From positions 5,797 to 69,796 of the forward strand of contig DAOTJS010000011.1 in assembly GCA_035448825.1 (NCBI GenBank): a stretch of 64,000 nt of DNA, written 5' to 3'. The stretch comes from JAGNGI01 sp035448825 (lineage in GTDB: Bacteria > Fidelibacterota > UBA2242). Position 1 is the stretch's first letter; each line of letters opens with the position of its first letter. Positions 38,504-48,000 of this stretch are shown in pieces. The notes under the pieces are model-generated. The model saw only the letters and a program-made list of their open reading frames with translations, was not told the DNA's origin and did not search any database. The position numbers and the translations under genes are program-made.

Positions 38504-41500
38504 ATTTTTGAGACTGGATGCAATTCGGCACAAATCGTAGAAATCACAATCATTCCTGCGACAGCGGTTTTCATTACGCATCAATAGACTGAAATTTCCC
38601 CGGTAAATTTGTTCCAAAATCGCTGTGACATTTCGCTGAGTTTCATCTAGTAACTCATTAAGATCGGATTGAGTCAGTCCCGACGTGTGTTCAAATTTCG
38701 AATCAACCAGAAACCCGCGCGTCCTTTTACCATCCTTAAAGGAGTAATAAAAAGCGCCGCCGACTTGCTCGGCAGGCCTGTTTTTCAAAAGTATCAGCAA
38801 ATAGAGCGGAATCTGGAGTTGCTGTCCTCTTTGGGCACCATTGACAATGTCTATAATGCCACTGTCGGAGCGCTTGTAGTCGATCACCAAAAAGCGTTCA
38901 CCGGAGGAATTGCGGTCAATGCGGTCGATTTTTCCGGTTATTGTCACTGGCGATGCCGGGTCATTTCCAATCCGGAAAGCGTCATTCAAAGTATACATTT
39001 TTTCGGTAAGAATCGGGACAAAACCGGTCCGGCAGTAACGCCGTTCCTCTTCGACAAAGTTGCGTAATCCAACCTTTAAATTATTCAAATCCTGTTCCCA
39101 TAACAAATCCGGAACGAAATATAACTTCGGTCGGAAAAGTGCGTTTATCCGGGCAATTAATCCATTTAGAAAATCATCGTCGACTTCTTCGAGAAAATCC
39201 GACCAATTTTGCAGTTGACTGCACAGGAAATCCTGGACGAACTGCTCCAGAACCTTGTGAATCAAAAGACCTTCCGTTAGAGCGTCCAGCCCGATCTGGG
39301 GTTCGCGGGAGACTTCGATATTCCAGATGTGGGCACATAAGTAGGCAAACGGACAATCAACATAATTCTGAATTTTGGTAGTCGAAAGCGGCTTAGCCAG
39401 AAATTCCGGGTAAAATCTTTGCTCCGGCAAAACGCCGTTCCGAATGCCGTCGCCTGCCAATCGCTGAAGTTCGCAATTAAGGCGCATTGAAAGCTCAGCG
39501 AAAATTTTCCTATCAATCAGGCCAGTGAGTTTTTCAATATCTTCGCGGGCAATTTTTTCGGCCAGCACAATTTGGAGAAGATCACTATCTGAACTGCAAT
39601 TAACTGAATCCGGCAGAACCTGTCCGGCTGGAATCGCTTCCCATTCTACGATTTTTTGTTCCGTATTCGCAGGTTGGCAGGCCAATATTTCATCAATGAA
39701 TGGCGAAACCGGTAAAGCTCGCCCGTTATTATCCGCTTCCGGATAAGTGATCAATATTCTCTGATTAACGCGCGTAGTAAGGAGATATAATAAAAATTTT
39801 TCCTCAGCCAGATCGAAGGCGGATTCGGCGAAAAGAGACTGATTAGCTAACTGATTGAGTCGCGATCTTAAATCTTTGCGGAATAATGGATTCTCTGGAT
39901 GAATCGCCGGGAACTCTCCGTCAATTAGTCCCAGTAAAATCAGTCCGTCCACATCCCAAGCGCGGGTATCCATCAAATTGGCACAAAGAACTCCGGAAGG
40001 AGAAAGCGTTGCCTCATTTTCTCCAGTATCGAGAAAATGCAACAAAATTCCAGCTAATTCCTCCAGACTGGTCTTGGTGTGGGAATCTCTGAGGCGAACA
40101 AGTTGCTCTAAAATTAACTTTATCGGTTTAATCGTCTGTACCTCATCCGGCTGGTCTGGCGGATAATAACGCTCCAATATTTTGTTAAAAAAAAGATGAT
40201 ACTCACCCCACTCAGCACTTTCCGGTAAACTGAGTTCCTCGATTAATCGAGTCAACAGCGGCTGAATCGCCTGTAAATCCTGAATCTGTAACTGGGCGTT
40301 GCGACGTTCACGATCGTCCTCATCTTGACCAATTTGGAGAACGAATTGGAGATATTCAAGCTGCTGGCGACAGCGAGTTATCCAATCGTATTTGGAAGAA
40401 GGCAAGCCCCATTCGGTCGAATAAATTTCCAATTCCTGTAATAAATCCGCCCCGTAAAAACGTCGCAAAACCGGCAGGCGCAACAGGTCAATAAAAACCG
40501 GGCGACTGAAGTTTTCCAGATTGAGATTGACGATGCGAGTTATTAATTGAGCCGGTTCGCTGAGCAGCAGGTTCTGAGCTTTCGTGGCTATCGGGATTCC
40601 GAAACTGGGTAAAATTAGTTCGATTAAGCTTTTGTAATCATAACTACCCCGAAATGTGATTCCGATTCTGGTGGGATTCATTCCCTCCGATAGCCAGCGC
40701 TTGATCGTGCGGGCGGCGGTCTCGATTTCTGACCGCCGACCGGGGCACTGAACGATTTTTACCGGCGCGTTCCACTCATTTTTCCACTTGCTCACGGTAT
40801 TTAAGGTTGCGGAATCATCGGGTTTTATTATTTCCTTGAAAAGGCTCGAATTCAGGGATTTTAATGGGTCAGAAGAAATTGTCCTCACTGGCAACGTGAC
40901 CGTTTCACCAGAACCCAATAAGCCGGGGCGATTCTGGCAATATTCATAAATTGGATGAGAGGGATCATAAATGCTGGTGCAGATTGTTTTGCTAAAAAAA
41001 GGAGTCAAAGCTTGCAGGATTTTGTACTGAATCGGAGTGAATTCGTAAAATCCGTCAATGACCAGCAACTCACCTAAATTGCTTTTCGGTTTATTTTTAA
41101 GTAGTTCAAGGGCGATTACGAGTGATTCGCCGGAAGGGCCAGCGTTATCCCGGCGGTAAGTCTGCTGTAATTTATTAAACAACCTGACCCATTCGGTCAA
41201 CTCCTGTTCGCCGGAATTTTTGGCTAATGATTCTAATTCCGCGGATGTCAATCCGCTTTCTCGAAAATCATCGAAAATGTTTTGCAAAATCTGGATATAG
41301 CCGGGAAATGAGTGATAATTAGCCGCTGAAGGTTGTTTTAAAATGTCATGCAGTTTGAGCCATTCTTCAGCAGATTGAATAGTGAGGAAACTGTAATGGC
41401 ACGCGTTCAGAATCCGCTCGGCCCAGGCATAGTAAGTGCCTAAAAATAGCTGACCGGGCGCTAAAGCCGGCTGACCTCGCAAAATTTCCCTTTTTATGTA

Positions 41501-41632
41501 ATCAATGTGTTCGCGCGAAGGCAGAATCCCACCAACCGTCTGCCCCGAGCGGAGAACATTAACCGCTTCCTGAATTACCTTGGCGGTTTTGCCGGATTTC
41601 AGCGGCCCTGTAATATATTTAATCTGCGTCAT
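38480..41632 (-). CDS. addB: AddB-type helicase/nuclease subunit
   Basis: Partner of AddA, 1050 residues. It begins with a helicase-like Walker A ITGPLKSGKTAKVI (residues 7-20). Middle blocks resemble inactivated UvrD motifs (LLVIDGFYEFTPIQ, ILITYPEADNNGR). The C terminus holds a PD-(D/E)XK nuclease (GLLIHKVLEQF, TGKIDRIDR, FLVIDYKRS) bracketed by the four cysteines of an iron-sulfur cluster: one in VDCPFAYLC before the nuclease and three in CRRNDCDFYDLC after it, as in AddB. It is preceded on the same strand by the POT transporter gene and separated from addA by the DUF92 fusion gene. Confidence 0.85.
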   Translation of the reverse strand: MTQIKYITGPLKSGKTAKVIQEAVNVLRSGQTVGGILPSREHIDYIKREILRGQPALAPGQLFLGTYYAWAERILNACHYSFLTIQSAEEWLKLHDILKQPSAANYHSFPGYIQILQNIFDDFRESGLTSAELESLAKNSGEQELTEWVRLFNKLQQTYRRDNAGPSGESLVIALELLKNKPKSNLGELLVIDGFYEFTPIQYKILQALTPFFSKTICTSIYDPSHPIYEYCQNRPGLLGSGETVTLPVRTISSDPLKSLNSSLFKEIIKPDDSATLNTVSKWKNEWNAPVKIVQCPGRRSEIETAARTIKRWLSEGMNPTRIGITFRGSYDYKSLIELILPSFGIPIATKAQNLLLSEPAQLITRIVNLNLENFSRPVFIDLLRLPVLRRFYGADLLQELEIYSTEWGLPSSKYDWITRCRQQLEYLQFVLQIGQDEDDRERRNAQLQIQDLQAIQPLLTRLIEELSLPESAEWGEYHLFFNKILERYYPPDQPDEVQTIKPIKLILEQLVRLRDSHTKTSLEELAGILLHFLDTGENEATLSPSGVLCANLMDTRAWDVDGLILLGLIDGEFPAIHPENPLFRKDLRSRLNQLANQSLFAESAFDLAEEKFLLYLLTTRVNQRILITYPEADNNGRALPVSPFIDEILACQPANTEQKIVEWEAIPAGQVLPDSVNCSSDSDLLQIVLAEKIAREDIEKLTGLIDRKIFAELSMRLNCELQRLAGDGIRNGVLPEQRFYPEFLAKPLSTTKIQNYVDCPFAYLCAHIWNIEVSREPQIGLDALTEGLLIHKVLEQFVQDFLCSQLQNWSDFLEEVDDDFLNGLIARINALFRPKLYFVPDLLWEQDLNNLKVGLRNFVEEERRYCRTGFVPILTEKMYTLNDAFRIGNDPASPVTITGKIDRIDRNSSGERFLVIDYKRSDSGIIDIVNGAQRGQQLQIPLYLLILLKNRPAEQVGGAFYYSFKDGKRTRGFLVDSKFEHTSGLTQSDLNELLDETQRNVTAILEQIYRGNFSLLMRNENRCRRNDCDFYDLCRIASSLKNSHQQPAT

Positions 41633-41698
41633 CCGATTGTCTCAAATGTTTTTCAGCCACAATGAATGTAATTCAAAACACGATTATTTACCAGAACT

Positions 41699-41737
41699 TG
41701 TCGCAAAATTACCGCCATTTAGCGGTAATGTCGCAAA
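41699..41737. repeat. Hairpin flanked by 9-bp direct repeats
   Basis: ATTACCGC-CATTTA-GCGGTAAT (41708-41729) is a perfect eight-pair hairpin, and TGTCGCAAA stands directly on both sides (41699-41707 and 41729-41737, sharing one base with the stem). It lies between the POT transporter and addB genes. Confidence 0.45.
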
Positions 41738-41779
41738 GCAGCAAAGGCTTCAGATGAAATATTTACAAATATTTGAAGT

Positions 41780-43600
41780 TTAGCTAGTCGCCTTTTCCAG
41801 TCGCTTCATAATCGAAAAGATAAAAGCGGCTGAGAGCAGACAACAAACCACGAAAATCAACCACAGTTGCCAGAGATCGAGAATGCCCCAGAAAGTGCTC
41901 CCGACGAAAACCAGTTTACTGCCGACCGCCGTCGCCAGTAGCCAGCCACCTTGCATCAGTCCCTGAAAACGTTCCGGTGCGACTTTGGACACGAAAGATA
42001 GCCCCATCGGACTCAGTAATAATTCCGCAATGGTAAGGATTAAGTAAGATGCAATCAGCCAGTAGGGCGAGACTCGGGAATAATCCGGCACCGGGCTGTA
42101 TTTAATAACACCGGATTCGTCAACGAATTTCAATTCGTGCGGTGAAACCAAATTCAGCGAGCCAATTAACAGTACGCCGAAACCGATCGCGGCAACGATC
42201 ATTCCGATACCGATTTTTCGCGGCGTAGAAGGCTCTTTGCCTTTTTTATTGAGCCAATCGAAAACACCCATTACAACGAAAGTCAACGATACAATAAAAA
42301 GCGGGTTGAAAGACTGGAAAATTTCCGGCGAAATCGGATTCTGGTCATTGCCTTGCTGGAAAAGATAATATCCGACAACTCCACTGACTACCAAAATAAT
42401 TCCACCTATCAGACGAGTCCGGCGACTGCGCTTACGGCCAAGTACCAAAACCAGTCCGGCTACGAAGGCAATTACCGTAAGTATATTTTCCAATGTGAAG
42501 AACATATAAGTTATCCGATTGACTGTTTTGACCGTATAGTCGCGGGCAAAAAATGTCTGCGTCAAGCCATTTTGCTGAAAAGACATCCAGAAAAATATCA
42601 CTACGAAAAAAACCAGTAGCAGGGCCGTAACTCGCGGCTTTTCTTCTTTTTTCGAAACAATTAGAATCCAAGTCACAAACGCCACAAATAGCCCGATGGC
42701 GGCTCCGGTGCCAATGTCAATTACCAGGCTTACCAGGAATGCCACCACGGCTCCCGCTAATAAGGCGATTAAAACCGTCAGTGGCTGAATATTTAACGCT
42801 ATCGCTGAATTTTTTTCGACCGACACCTTTTCTTTATTGGGCAAATGCCGATTAAAAACGACATAAATCAGCAACGAAATAATCATAGCCACTGCGGCAA
42901 TTCCAAAAGCGTAATTGTATCCTGTGGAAAAAACTTCCAGATAATCATGGGCAAAAGCGGAAAGGTCAGTCACCGGACCACTCAAACTCACCCGATTGGC
43001 AAGAGTTTGCAATTCACTCGCATCTTTTAAGGTTCCATTGATGTATTGATGACAAATCGCAGGCAAACTGCCGTCGTGCAAAAAGTGGTTGACTTTCAAC
43101 CACCAGTTGCGTATTCCAGTCGCCGCAAAAGGAGCAAAGAACGCCCCGATATTAATCCCCATATAGAAAATCATAAAAGCCGAATCCCTAATTTTCGAGT
43201 ATTGCTCGTTGTCGTACATCTGACCGACGACCGCTTGCAGATTTCCTTTGAAAAGACCATTCCCGAGAGCAATAGTAAAAAGTCCGATGAGACTTATTGT
43301 TAATGATAGCCCGGGAATAGCGAGTAAAAAATATCCGGCAAACATAATAATCTGTCCGAAGAGAATCACCGTTTTATATTTCTTGGTCGAATCAGCGAGT
43401 ATGCCGCCCAATAATGCCAGCGCGTAAATGCTGAAATAAAACCAGCTATAGATATTGCCAGCGGTACTTTCATTCATACCGTATTTAGCCTGAAGGAATA
43501 AAACCAGAATCGCCATCATCGTATAGAAGCCGAACCTTTCACCCATATTGGTAAAAAAGGCGACAACCAGTCCTTTCGGATGATTCTTGAACATAGCCAA
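41780..43600 (-). CDS. POT-family peptide transporter
   Basis: Proton-coupled di-/tripeptide importer of the major facilitator superfamily in the inner membrane. The 606-residue protein has the N-terminal signature FFTNMGERFGFYTMMAILVLFLQ, matching ExxERFxYY except for G in the first position, then GGILADS between helices 2 and 3 and a C-terminal LLSPMGLSFVSKVAPERFQGLMQG block. About fourteen membrane segments and a long central loop (residues 185-215, 260-275) are visible. A strong AAAGGAGG precedes the ATG. Peptide uptake fits a fermentative, protein-using life style; the exact substrate is inferred only. Confidence 0.85.
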   Translation of the reverse strand: MAMFKNHPKGLVVAFFTNMGERFGFYTMMAILVLFLQAKYGMNESTAGNIYSWFYFSIYALALLGGILADSTKKYKTVILFGQIIMFAGYFLLAIPGLSLTISLIGLFTIALGNGLFKGNLQAVVGQMYDNEQYSKIRDSAFMIFYMGINIGAFFAPFAATGIRNWWLKVNHFLHDGSLPAICHQYINGTLKDASELQTLANRVSLSGPVTDLSAFAHDYLEVFSTGYNYAFGIAAVAMIISLLIYVVFNRHLPNKEKVSVEKNSAIALNIQPLTVLIALLAGAVVAFLVSLVIDIGTGAAIGLFVAFVTWILIVSKKEEKPRVTALLLVFFVVIFFWMSFQQNGLTQTFFARDYTVKTVNRITYMFFTLENILTVIAFVAGLVLVLGRKRSRRTRLIGGIILVVSGVVGYYLFQQGNDQNPISPEIFQSFNPLFIVSLTFVVMGVFDWLNKKGKEPSTPRKIGIGMIVAAIGFGVLLIGSLNLVSPHELKFVDESGVIKYSPVPDYSRVSPYWLIASYLILTIAELLLSPMGLSFVSKVAPERFQGLMQGGWLLATAVGSKLVFVGSTFWGILDLWQLWLIFVVCCLLSAAFIFSIMKRLEKATS

Positions 43601-44292
43601 AACCTCCTTTTATCCGAAAAATTTTAAGTGTTCAATCATAAGATAGCGACGGAAATATAGGTGTAAAGACGAAAAAATAAAATGAAAATTTCATGACGGA
43701 TTATCAGCTCTAAAATAATCGGACTGGCGAAAAACAGGATATACAAATAGAAAATGAATAGCTAAACTAATTTCCGTCACACCCTAAGCGAGGCTAAATT
43801 GGTTTTGGCGCAGAGCGGTTGAATTTCCAGACCAGATTAACTCCGAAGGCTCCGGAGGAGTCTCAGAAGAGAGAGTCCCGCTAGGCGGGATAAGATTTTT
43901 TTATTTTTAGACAAGATTAACAGGATTTTTTTTCTTTTTTCTGGTACCGCGTAGCAGTTAAAGTAAAAAGAAACCACGGAGAAGTTATTCCACGGAGAGG
44001 ATAAAGCAAACTGCTGATTTTACTGGGAAATAATTATTTATTTTCTAATAAAAACCCGGTTAATTGCAAATTTTCTTTGAATTGCAGAGATTTTGTTATT
44101 AAAATAACGCGTTATTTGGAAAGACTGACTTAGAATTAGCAATTTATACCAGGTTTGATCTTCATCTTGCGAGAGGGAGATGCTCATAGGTGTTAAATAA
44201 TGTAACCTTGTCGGGGTTAGTAGTGCAATTCACTTCGACTTCCGCGTTTATCTACATTATGTCTAACACTTGAATTTATTATGGAGGTTTGA
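43601..44292. other. Non-coding interval before the RRM gene
   Basis: No gene is seen in these 692 bases. They contain palindromes near 43845-43885 (CTCCGGAG, TCCCGCTAGGCGGGA) followed by a T run that would terminate plus-strand transcription, though no plus-strand gene precedes it. A 16-bp perfect palindrome is at 44102. The GGAGG site of the RRM gene is at the end. Confidence 0.5.
44102..44117. promoter_or_regulatory. 16-bp perfect palindrome upstream of the RRM gene
   Basis: AAATAACGCGTTATTT is fully self-complementary and lies about 175 bases before the RRM start codon. It has the form of a dimeric repressor operator. No binding protein can be named. Confidence 0.3.
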
Positions 44293-44562
44293 ATGGAAAG
44301 CAGTAAACTGTATGTTGGCAATCTGAAATATTCTGTTACCGACGAGCAATTAGCCCAGCTATTTGCCCAATTCGGGGAAGTCAAAAGTGCCAACGTAATT
44401 AAAGGCAAGGGCTTCGGTTTTGTCGAAATGGGTTCGATTGAAGAAGCCAGTAAGGCGCACGACGCTTTGAACGGTAAAGAGTTCGAAGGTCGGACTATCC
44501 GCATTGCTGATGCCCATCCACCGCGGACTGAAAAAAAAGAATCGCACGAAAAACAAGAATAG
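44293..44562 (+). CDS. RRM-type RNA-binding protein
   Basis: A single RNA-recognition motif of about 75 residues followed by a charged tail (TEKKESHEKQE). RNP2 is LYVGNL (residues 6-11) and RNP1 is GKGFGFVEM (about 38-46), both with aromatic residues for RNA stacking. Small one-domain RRM proteins occur in cyanobacteria, Bacteroidetes and many uncultured phyla, often linked to cold or stress responses. GGAGG lies 7 bases before the ATG. It has a long non-coding region upstream and a weak hairpin downstream, so it is probably monocistronic. Confidence 0.9.
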   Translation: MESSKLYVGNLKYSVTDEQLAQLFAQFGEVKSANVIKGKGFGFVEMGSIEEASKAHDALNGKEFEGRTIRIADAHPPRTEKKESHEKQE

Positions 44563-44598
44563 CTTAGCTCTTCTTATAGAATTTCAATAAGGTTCAGA

Positions 44599-44628
44599 TT
44601 CCGGATTTTTCCGGAAAAGCTGATCTTT
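44599..44628 (+). terminator. Possible terminator after the RRM gene
   Basis: TTCCGG, a short loop ATTTTT, then CCGGAA, followed by a T run after nine more bases (ATCTTTTT). Short stem, so uncertain. Confidence 0.4.
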
Positions 44629-44738
44629 TTATCAAACGCCATAATCGTTCGATAAATATCTTTTTTTATCTAAAAATTTATGTTTAACCTTTTACTTGCG
44701 TTTTTTGTCTAACGCAACGTGAAAAGGAATTATACAAT

Positions 44739-45275
44739 TTGGCTAAACAAAACGTTAACCACCCAGTCTATGATGAACAGGCGTTTAACAATTTGGTACG
44801 TGAAAATCACCAGCGCATTTATGGACTATTCCGGCGCATGGTGGGCAGTCATGCCGAGGCGGACGATTTGACCCAAGAAACTTTCATAAAAGTTTATAAA
44901 AACTTACCCAAATTCCGGCAGGAATCTTCCATCCAAACCTGGATTTACCGCATTGCCATCAACCAAGGGTTAAATTACCTAAGGCGAATGAAAATCAGGC
45001 AAACTCTAGGACTCGAGTTCGCTGACTCGGCGGTCGAATCCGATGAATTCAAAAGCAATCAATCCAATCGCGACCTTTTACGCAAAGCCATCGCCAAACT
45101 GCCACCGCGCCAGCAAATGGTTGTTATTCTGCGCTCTTTTCAGGAATTATCCTTTAAGGACATTGCGGCGGTTTTAAACATAACTGAAAATGCCGCCAAG
45201 GTAAATTTTTCCCATGCCGTTAAAAACCTGCGAGAAGTATTCCTCAAGATGGGAGTGACTTATGAAAATTTGTAA
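44739..45275 (+). CDS. ECF-type RNA polymerase sigma factor
   Basis: A 178-residue extracytoplasmic-function sigma factor. Region 2 spans residues 15-85 (RENHQRIYGLFRRMVGSHAEADDLTQETFIKVYKNL, SIQTWIYRIAINQGLNYLRR, in parts) and region 4 spans 115-170 (LPPRQQMVVILRSFQELSFKDIAAVLNITENAAKVNFSHAVKNLR, in parts). The start is TTG with AAAAGGA upstream. It overlaps the next gene by 14 bases and heads an operon with an anti-sigma factor and two Spy-like proteins, so envelope stress is its likely signal. Its own promoter motif is not identified. Confidence 0.92.
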   Translation: MAKQNVNHPVYDEQAFNNLVRENHQRIYGLFRRMVGSHAEADDLTQETFIKVYKNLPKFRQESSIQTWIYRIAINQGLNYLRRMKIRQTLGLEFADSAVESDEFKSNQSNRDLLRKAIAKLPPRQQMVVILRSFQELSFKDIAAVLNITENAAKVNFSHAVKNLREVFLKMGVTYENL

Positions 45276-45864
45276 ACAAATCGAAAATTTATTACCGCTA
45301 TACTATACGGGCGACCTGGATGAATCTGATAAAAGACTCGTTGAAAATCACCTGGAAGATTGTCCAACTTGCCGCCAATTCAGTCACGAAATACAGTACT
45401 TGTTAAATGATTTACAGCCTGATCCAGTCAATATTGATCCAAATTATGGAGCTGAATTAGTAGTCAAAATTCAGAACCGACTCCATAATGAATGGCGTCC
45501 TAGAAAATTAAGGTCCTATCTGGTGCCGGTTTTAGCCTCAATATTGATATTTATCATTATCGGTTTCAATCTGGTCCGCAACCCATCTGGTTCCTCGCAA
45601 TGGTTATCTAATGACAATATCATTGACTTTTATATGGATTTGACCCATTCCGGTTATTTCAGTGAAATGCCAGACGATGCTTTCGACTTTCTGAATCTTA
45701 ATGAGAATGATCTGATTACCAATGAAACACGTCATAAAATAAGTACAGTGGTTCTAGCTACCAATAATAACCTACTAATCGACGACTATGTTGAATCCAT
45801 CGCCTATCTGACTGATCAAGATTTTGAATTGGTCTTAAAAGAAATTGAAAATTCAATATTTTAA
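45262..45864 (+). CDS. Anti-sigma factor with zinc-binding N terminus
   Basis: A 200-residue membrane protein. The N-terminal zf-HC2/ZAS domain has HLEDCPTCRQF (His and two Cys, residues 31-41) after a conserved Cys at residue 4. One membrane helix is at about 88-106 (YLVPVLASILIFIIIGFNLV) and a periplasmic domain of about 90 residues follows. It should hold the overlapping sigma factor inactive until an envelope signal releases it. The 14-base overlap fits stoichiometric expression. Confidence 0.82.
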   Translation: MKICKQIENLLPLYYTGDLDESDKRLVENHLEDCPTCRQFSHEIQYLLNDLQPDPVNIDPNYGAELVVKIQNRLHNEWRPRKLRSYLVPVLASILIFIIIGFNLVRNPSGSSQWLSNDNIIDFYMDLTHSGYFSEMPDDAFDFLNLNENDLITNETRHKISTVVLATNNNLLIDDYVESIAYLTDQDFELVLKEIENSIF

Positions 45865-45883
45865 CTTATCGGGAGGATAAAAA

Positions 45884-46390
45884 GTGAAAACAAATTGGTT
45901 ATCGTTAACATTGATAATATTACTGAGTTTCGCCGGCCAATTGGCGGCTCAGCCGGATTCCTTCGACGAATCGGAAGCTACGATGGCGGAGAGACGCGAA
46001 AAAATGGAAACTCTGCGTATTTATAAAATGACCGAGTTTCTAGCGTTAACGCCGGAACAATCCGAAAAATTTTTCCCCAAGTTGAAACAGTATGAAGATA
46101 ACGTTCGTAAAATGCAACATCAACAGAGGCAATTGGTTCAGGAAATTGATCAAATTACTCAAAATACCGATACCACTATTACTGAGTCCGATGTTAAGAA
46201 ATATTTACGAGCGATAGCCCAAATTGAAAAAGACATTATCAGCGAAAAAGAGAAATTTATCAGCGGATTGAGTTCGATTTTGACCCCTAGCCAGCAATTG
46301 AAATATATGATTTTCGATAATCGTTTCCGGCGACATTTAATGAAATCTCTCAATCCCCCGACTGGTAAAATAGAAAAACAACAAAAATAG
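45884..46390 (+). CDS. Spy/CpxP-like periplasmic protein 1
   Basis: A 168-residue exported protein with a signal peptide (residues 1-22, ending GQLAAQ) and a helical body rich in Gln, Glu and Lys. Two LTxxQ-like motifs (LALTPEQSEKFFP and ILTPSQQLKY) are the mark of the Spy/CpxP family of periplasmic chaperones and stress sensors. Start GTG with GGGAGG upstream. It probably belongs to the sigma-factor regulon and may give feedback on the anti-sigma factor. Confidence 0.75.
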   Translation: MKTNWLSLTLIILLSFAGQLAAQPDSFDESEATMAERREKMETLRIYKMTEFLALTPEQSEKFFPKLKQYEDNVRKMQHQQRQLVQEIDQITQNTDTTITESDVKKYLRAIAQIEKDIISEKEKFISGLSSILTPSQQLKYMIFDNRFRRHLMKSLNPPTGKIEKQQK

Positions 46391-46399
46391 GAGGTGTAA

Positions 46400-46969
46400 A
46401 TGAAAAAGAACTTCATTTTAGGATTGATCTTGTTAACTATCCCGGCTCTGATTATGGCACAGCCGGCGGTTAAAGGTCGAACGGAACCCTGTCAGCAGGC
46501 TTTGAAGGGTGCGCAGGAAACGCATTGTCAAGGGCAATGTAAAGCGCCAATGGCTGATCTACTTAAACTAACTGATCAGCAGAAAGTAGACCATAAAAAG
46601 ATTATGGTCAAATATCAGCGTTTGAACATACCCCTACAGGCCGATTTAAAACTAGCTCATCTGGATTTGAAGGAGGCTATTGAAAATCTCGACCAAAAGA
46701 AAATTGACGAAAGTGTTAAAAAAATCAATGACACTAAAGCCAAGCTGTTCAAAAACAAAATTGATCAAAGAGTCGAATTTCTTAAAACTCTGACTGATGA
46801 GCAGAGAAAAATCCTGAAAGAACAGCCATGTGGTATACATAAGGTAAAAAAGATTAAGAGGATGGAATACCCTTCTGGTTTGGGAAGTATCGGTGCCGAA
46901 TTGGACGATTTACTGGGCTTAGTTATGGATTTTGATGACGGCGAAATGGAAATCGAGCCCGAAGATTAG
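46400..46969 (+). CDS. Spy/CpxP-like periplasmic protein 2
   Basis: A 189-residue exported protein with a signal peptide (1-20, IPALIMAQ) and LTxxQ-type motifs LLKLTDQQKVDHK and TLTDEQRKIL about 75 residues apart. The N-terminal part has three Cys (CQQALK, CQGQCKAP) and the C terminus another, so metal binding is possible. The tail is acidic. AGGAGG precedes the ATG, ten bases after the previous gene. Likely a periplasmic chaperone or metal-responsive protein in the same stress operon. Confidence 0.75.
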   Translation: MKKNFILGLILLTIPALIMAQPAVKGRTEPCQQALKGAQETHCQGQCKAPMADLLKLTDQQKVDHKKIMVKYQRLNIPLQADLKLAHLDLKEAIENLDQKKIDESVKKINDTKAKLFKNKIDQRVEFLKTLTDEQRKILKEQPCGIHKVKKIKRMEYPSGLGSIGAELDDLLGLVMDFDDGEMEIEPED

Positions 46970-46973
46970 TTAG

Positions 46974-47810
46974 ATGGTTGAGCAAATCCTCAACTGGATG
47001 AAGCAAATAGAAATAGGAGAGGGCGATCTCACAACCGAGAGTATCGCCCTCTATCCTTTCCATTCGTCCGGTCGGTTAGTGATGTCAAGCGACGCTTTAT
47101 TTTCTGGGCGTGCTATAATGGAAAAATTATTAGAAAGCGCCGGGGAACAATTGCAAGTTGAGTGGTCTTGTAATGAGGGCGATGAAATACCAGCCGGCGC
47201 TACTATTTTTAACTTTAATGGCAATGGAGCCGAAATACTCAAAATTCGGCGTCTGCTGGAATGGTTGGCGGGCAGTCTCTCCGGACTGGCGACCGCAACC
47301 CATGAAACCGTTAAATTCCTCGGCAGTCATAATAAAAAATTAGTTGCTGGAAATAGCGTTTCTCCAATTTTCGAAGAATTCGAGAAATTGGCATTTACTA
47401 CCGGCGGTGGCGAAATGTCAAATATTGGTATTTCTGAACGGATGTACCTGACTCGGAATCATTTTATTTATGTCGGCAAACCCCCTGCTGAAATTATGAC
47501 CGCTCTAAGTGATGAATTAGGTTCAGCCCGCAAAAAGGTAAAAATTGAAGTCGAGGTCAATGATCCGTTCCAATTTGAAGAGATAAACCAACTCGATTGT
47601 GATGTGATCCATTTAGTAGATTTTAATGAGGACCAATTACGTACCGTATTCGAAAACCTCAACCCGAGCCACAAAACAGTCGTCCACCTCCTAACTCTGA
47701 GTGATTACCGCCCGGAATATGACAATTATTTCTTTAAATATGTTGCAATAGAAGCACTGCATCGCACTCGCCATTATTTACCGGCGAGGCTGATTTTTTC
47801 AAAAGATTGA
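46974..47810 (+). CDS. NadC/ModD-like phosphoribosyltransferase homologue with altered active site
   Basis: A 278-residue protein resembling nicotinate-nucleotide pyrophosphorylase: N-terminal EGDLTTESIALYP, SGRAIMEKLLES, EGDEIPAGATI, RRLLEWLAGSLSGLAT, EKLAFTTGGGE and LTRNHFIYVG. Yet the substrate-binding block DTRKTTPGLR of NadC reads AGNSVSPIFEE here, and the HR after GGG is replaced by SN. Quinolinate binding by the usual residues is therefore unlikely. ModD proteins are similar relatives without known activity. It starts four bases after the second Spy-like gene, so it is expressed with the stress operon. Confidence 0.6.
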   Translation: MVEQILNWMKQIEIGEGDLTTESIALYPFHSSGRLVMSSDALFSGRAIMEKLLESAGEQLQVEWSCNEGDEIPAGATIFNFNGNGAEILKIRRLLEWLAGSLSGLATATHETVKFLGSHNKKLVAGNSVSPIFEEFEKLAFTTGGGEMSNIGISERMYLTRNHFIYVGKPPAEIMTALSDELGSARKKVKIEVEVNDPFQFEEINQLDCDVIHLVDFNEDQLRTVFENLNPSHKTVVHLLTLSDYRPEYDNYFFKYVAIEALHRTRHYLPARLIFSKD

Positions 47811-48000
47811 ACTATATTCATTATCTAAATCCAAACTCTATGATTGAATTTATTAACATTAATATTTTTGCTTATTAGTTCAATCCATTTTTCTTAGCGG
47901 GATAAACCTAAATAGCCGATAAATATTTTTATTAATAGAAGTGGCAGATACATAATCTGATTCAATTACCAGGATGTTCGTCTGTCGCCTGTAACATTTT

